Origin: Lysobacter defluvii IMMIB APB-9 = DSM 18482
GTDB taxonomy: Bacteria; Pseudomonadota; Gammaproteobacteria; Xanthomonadales; Xanthomonadaceae
Assembly: GCF_000423325.1 (NCBI RefSeq)
Contig: NZ_AUHT01000004.1
Coordinates: 186,001 to 250,000 of the forward strand
Length of the DNA stretch: 64,000 nt
Direction: 5' to 3'
Below, piece by piece: positions 62,157-64,000 of this stretch. The position numbers were made by a program, and so were the translations under genes. The notes under the pieces are model-generated. The model did not search any database. It was given only the letters and a program-made list of their open reading frames with translations, and was not told the origin of the DNA. Numbering within the stretch: the stretch's first letter is position 1; each line of letters begins with the position of its first letter.

Positions 62157-62699
62157 ATGACCACCGAACCGATGAAGGACGCGGCCGAGCAGGCCGCCGC
62201 CGAAAACGCCGAGCCCGGTACCCGGCAGGACGATGCCGTCGCGGCACTGGAGCAGGAGCTCGAAACCGCCCGCGAGGAAGGCGCCCGCCTGCGCGAGGAG
62301 TTCCTGCGCGAACGCGCGGACCTGGAGAACCAGCGCAAGCGCATGGCCCGCGAGCTGGAGACCGCGCGGCGCTTCGCCAACGAGCGCCTGCTGGGCGAGC
62401 TGCTGCCGGTGATCGACAGCCTGGAGGCGGCGCTGCAGTCGGGGCAGGGCGAGTCCGCCGGCGTGCGCGAGGGCGTCGAGCTGACGCTGCGCATGCTGCT
62501 CAAGGTCGCCGGCGACCACGGCCTGAGCGAGGTGAACCCGGTCGACGCGCCGTTCGACCCGGAGCTCCACCAGGCCATGAGCACCTCCGTCGATGCCGGC
62601 AAGCCCGCCGACCAGGTGGTGCAGGTCTACCAGAAGGGCTGGGTACTGAACGGGCGCCTGCTGCGCCCGGCGCTGGTGGTGGTCAACAAGCACGAGTGA
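62157..62699 (+). CDS. grpE: Nucleotide exchange factor GrpE
   Basis: A 180-residue co-chaperone that releases ADP from DnaK. The N-terminal half is a long helix (VAALEQELETAREEGARLRE, then RERADLENQRKRMARELE). The conserved C-terminal beta domain has LLPVIDSLEAAL, DAPFDPELHQAMS and VVQVYQKGWVLNGRLLRPALV. The start at 62157 (MTTEPMKDAAE) has AGGT upstream and lies after the sigma-32 promoter; an ATG at 62109 overlaps the promoter and is rejected. hrcA is not upstream. Confidence 0.95.
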   Translation: MTTEPMKDAAEQAAAENAEPGTRQDDAVAALEQELETAREEGARLREEFLRERADLENQRKRMARELETARRFANERLLGELLPVIDSLEAALQSGQGESAGVREGVELTLRMLLKVAGDHGLSEVNPVDAPFDPELHQAMSTSVDAGKPADQVVQVYQKGWVLNGRLLRPALVVVNKHE

Positions 62700-62709
62700 C
62701 GGGCCGGCG

Positions 62710-62738
62710 CTTGAAGTGACCGGCCACGTCCCCAGATA
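62710..62738 (+). promoter_or_regulatory. Sigma-32 (heat-shock) promoter of dnaK
   Basis: CTTGAAG (62710-62716), 13 bases, then CCCCAGATA (62730-62738), one mismatch in each box relative to the RpoH consensus and the same spacing as the grpE promoter. It lies in the 101-base grpE-dnaK gap, with AGAGGA as ribosome site before the ATG. Confidence 0.75.
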
Positions 62739-62800
62739 GCGGACATCGGCGGCCCGGGCGGCCGCCCCAAGCATCAGAAAGCTCCCGAGAGGAAACGAAC

Positions 62801-64000
62801 ATGGGCAAGATCATCGGTATCGACCTGGGCACGACCAACTCGTGCGTGGCGGTGATGGAGGGTGGCAACGCCCGTGTCATCGAGAACGCCGAGGGCGACC
62901 GCACCACCCCGTCGGTCGTGGCCTACACGAAGGACGGCGAGATCCTGGTCGGCGCGCCGGCCAAGCGCCAGGCCGTCACCAACCCGAAGAACACCTTCTA
63001 CGCGGTCAAGCGCCTGATCGGGCGCAAGTTCTCCGACGCCGAGGTCCAGAAGGACATCGACCACGTCGGCTACTCGATCATCGAGCACGACAACGGCGAT
63101 GCCTGGGTGCAGACCGCCGACGGCCGCAAGATGGCGCCGCAGCAGATCTCGGCCGAGGTGCTGGCCAAGATGAAGAAGACCGCCGAGGCCTACCTGGGCG
63201 AGACCGTCACCGAGGCGGTCATCACCGTCCCGGCCTACTTCAACGACAGCCAGCGACAGGCCACCAAGGACGCCGGCAAGATCGCCGGCCTGGACGTCAA
63301 GCGCATCATCAACGAGCCGACCGCGGCCGCGCTGGCCTACGGCATGGACAAGAAGGGCGGCGACCGCAAGGTGGCCGTGTACGACCTGGGTGGCGGTACC
63401 TTCGACGTGTCGATCATCGAGATCGCGTCGGTCGACGGCGAGATGCAGGTCGAGGTGCTGGCCACCAACGGCGACACCTTCCTGGGCGGCGAGGACTTCG
63501 ACAACCGCGTCATCGGCTACCTGGTCGAGGAGTTCCAGAAGGACCAGGGCATCGACCTGCGCAAGGACCCGCTCGCCCTGCAGCGCCTGAAGGACGCCGC
63601 CGAGCGCGCCAAGATCGAGCTGTCCAGCGCGCAGCAGACCGAGGTCAACCTGCCGTACGTGACCGCCGACGCCAGCGGCCCGAAGCACCTCAACATCAAG
63701 CTGACCCGCGCCAAGCTGGAGTCGCTGGTGGAGGACCTGGTGCGCCGCTCGATCGACCCGTGCCGCACCGCGCTGGACGACGCCGGCCTGCGTGCCTCCG
63801 ACATCGACGAGGTGATCCTGGTCGGTGGCCAGACCCGCATGCCCAAGGTGCAGCAGGCGGTCAGCGAGTTCTTCGGCAAGGAGCCGCGCAAGGACGTCAA
63901 CCCGGACGAGGCGGTCGCCATCGGCGCCGCGATCCAGGGCGGCGTGCTGGCGGGCGACGTCAAGGACGTGCTGCTGCTCGACGTGACCCCGCTGAGCCTG
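62801..64000 (+). CDS. dnaK: Chaperone DnaK (Hsp70), N-terminal 400 residues
   Basis: The first 400 codons of Hsp70; the window ends inside the gene (full length about 640). The ATPase domain is complete: [20 protein letters not shown] (phosphate 1), [51 protein letters not shown] (phosphate 2) and [15 protein letters not shown] with the adenosine motif. The interdomain linker [15 protein letters not shown] is reached at the edge. It follows grpE and has its own heat-shock promoter; dnaJ is expected beyond the window. Confidence 0.97.
   Translation, partial: MGKIIGIDLGTTNSCVAVMEGGNARVIENAEGDRTTPSVVAYTKDGEILVGAPAKRQAVTNPKNTFYAVKRLIGRKFSDAEVQKDIDHVGYSIIEHDNGDAWVQTADGRKMAPQQISAEVLAKMKKTAEAYLGETVTEAVITVPAYFNDSQRQATKDAGKIAGLDVKRIINEPTAAALAYGMDKKGGDRKVAVYDLGGGTFDVSIIEIASVDGEMQVEVLATNGDTFLGGEDFDNRVIGYLVEEFQKDQGIDLRKDPLALQRLKDAAERAKIELSSAQQTEVNLPYVTADASGPKHLNIKLTRAKLESLVEDLVRRSIDPCRTALDDAGLRASDIDEVILVGGQTRMPKVQQAVSEFFGKEPRKDVNPDEAVAIGAAIQGGVLAGDVKDVLLLDVTPLSL

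Overview
The window is a contiguous stretch of high-GC chromosome from a gammaproteobacterium of the Xanthomonadaceae/Lysobacteraceae type (Lysobacter, Luteimonas or a relative). This is inferred from four things: the large NAD-type glutamate dehydrogenase; methionine synthase split into two overlapping genes behind an ArsR-methyltransferase regulator; the kynurenine route with 3-hydroxyanthranilate dioxygenase and ACMS decarboxylase; and a GntR(YtrA)-ABC-DUF2884 operon. Nearly all of it is chromosomal housekeeping. I see no phage, insertion sequence, integron, tRNA or CRISPR array.

Layout. 1-2058: a partial pilH response regulator, an AcuI/YhdH oxidoreductase and a LOG-family hydrolase. 2121-2228: a striking compound inverted repeat. 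2240-7808 (minus): sucA-sucB-lpdA, the 2-oxoglutarate dehydrogenase complex. 7989-11478 (minus): purB, the ribosomal oxygenase roxA and a GNAT protein. 11595-12986: fumC. 13002-17032 (minus): an operator/promoter, a small secreted protein, a YtrA-like repressor, an ABC ATPase and permease, and two DUF2884 envelope proteins; this is the least understood unit. 17137-20405 (plus): an FKBP isomerase, ugd, slyX and a DUF2058 gene. 20436-25134 (minus): ArsR-methyltransferase, metH N-terminal half, metH C-terminal half. 25282-35187 (plus): acyl-CoA dehydrogenase, gdhB, nadK, 5'-nucleotidase and a trimethylamine-monooxygenase-like flavoprotein. 35218-41750 (minus): ACMSD, kynU, kmo, sbcB, DUF2461, DUF2939. 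41906-44501 (plus): a cyanide-insensitive-type bd oxidase with a small DUF2474 subunit. 44518-48581 (minus): asnS, two small genes, an SDR, carbonic anhydrase and nbaC. 48694-53039 (plus): an A-type Fe-S carrier, rpsF-rpsR-rplI, dnaB and an OmpA-like lipoprotein. 53102-55321: mgtC-like gene, a degenerate histidine kinase, a small conserved protein and an isochorismatase-like hydrolase. 55410-64000: ssrA (tmRNA), a CHASE histidine kinase, smpB, ratA, rnfH, bamE, fur, recN, grpE and dnaK (cut by the window end).

How the genes work together. sucAB-lpdA, fumC and gdhB feed or belong to the TCA cycle. kmo, kynU, nbaC and ACMSD form the middle of tryptophan catabolism, physically split by the bd oxidase operon. 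ssrA and smpB are the two parts of trans-translation, and the ssrA-smpB-ratA-rnfH-bamE-recN-grpE order resembles that of E. coli. grpE and dnaK each carry a good sigma-32-type promoter and there is no hrcA or CIRCE beside them, so heat-shock control here looks RpoH-dependent. Genes are packed tightly: at least thirteen start/stop junctions overlap by 1 or 4 bases.

The best candidates for something undescribed are the YtrA/ABC/DUF2884 operon with its small secreted protein, the 108-base compound palindrome, a structured leader before the Tmm-like gene, and a set of genes whose -10 box lies only 6-8 bases before the start codon (possible leaderless mRNAs). All functional statements come from reading the sequence and from family knowledge; no database search was run.
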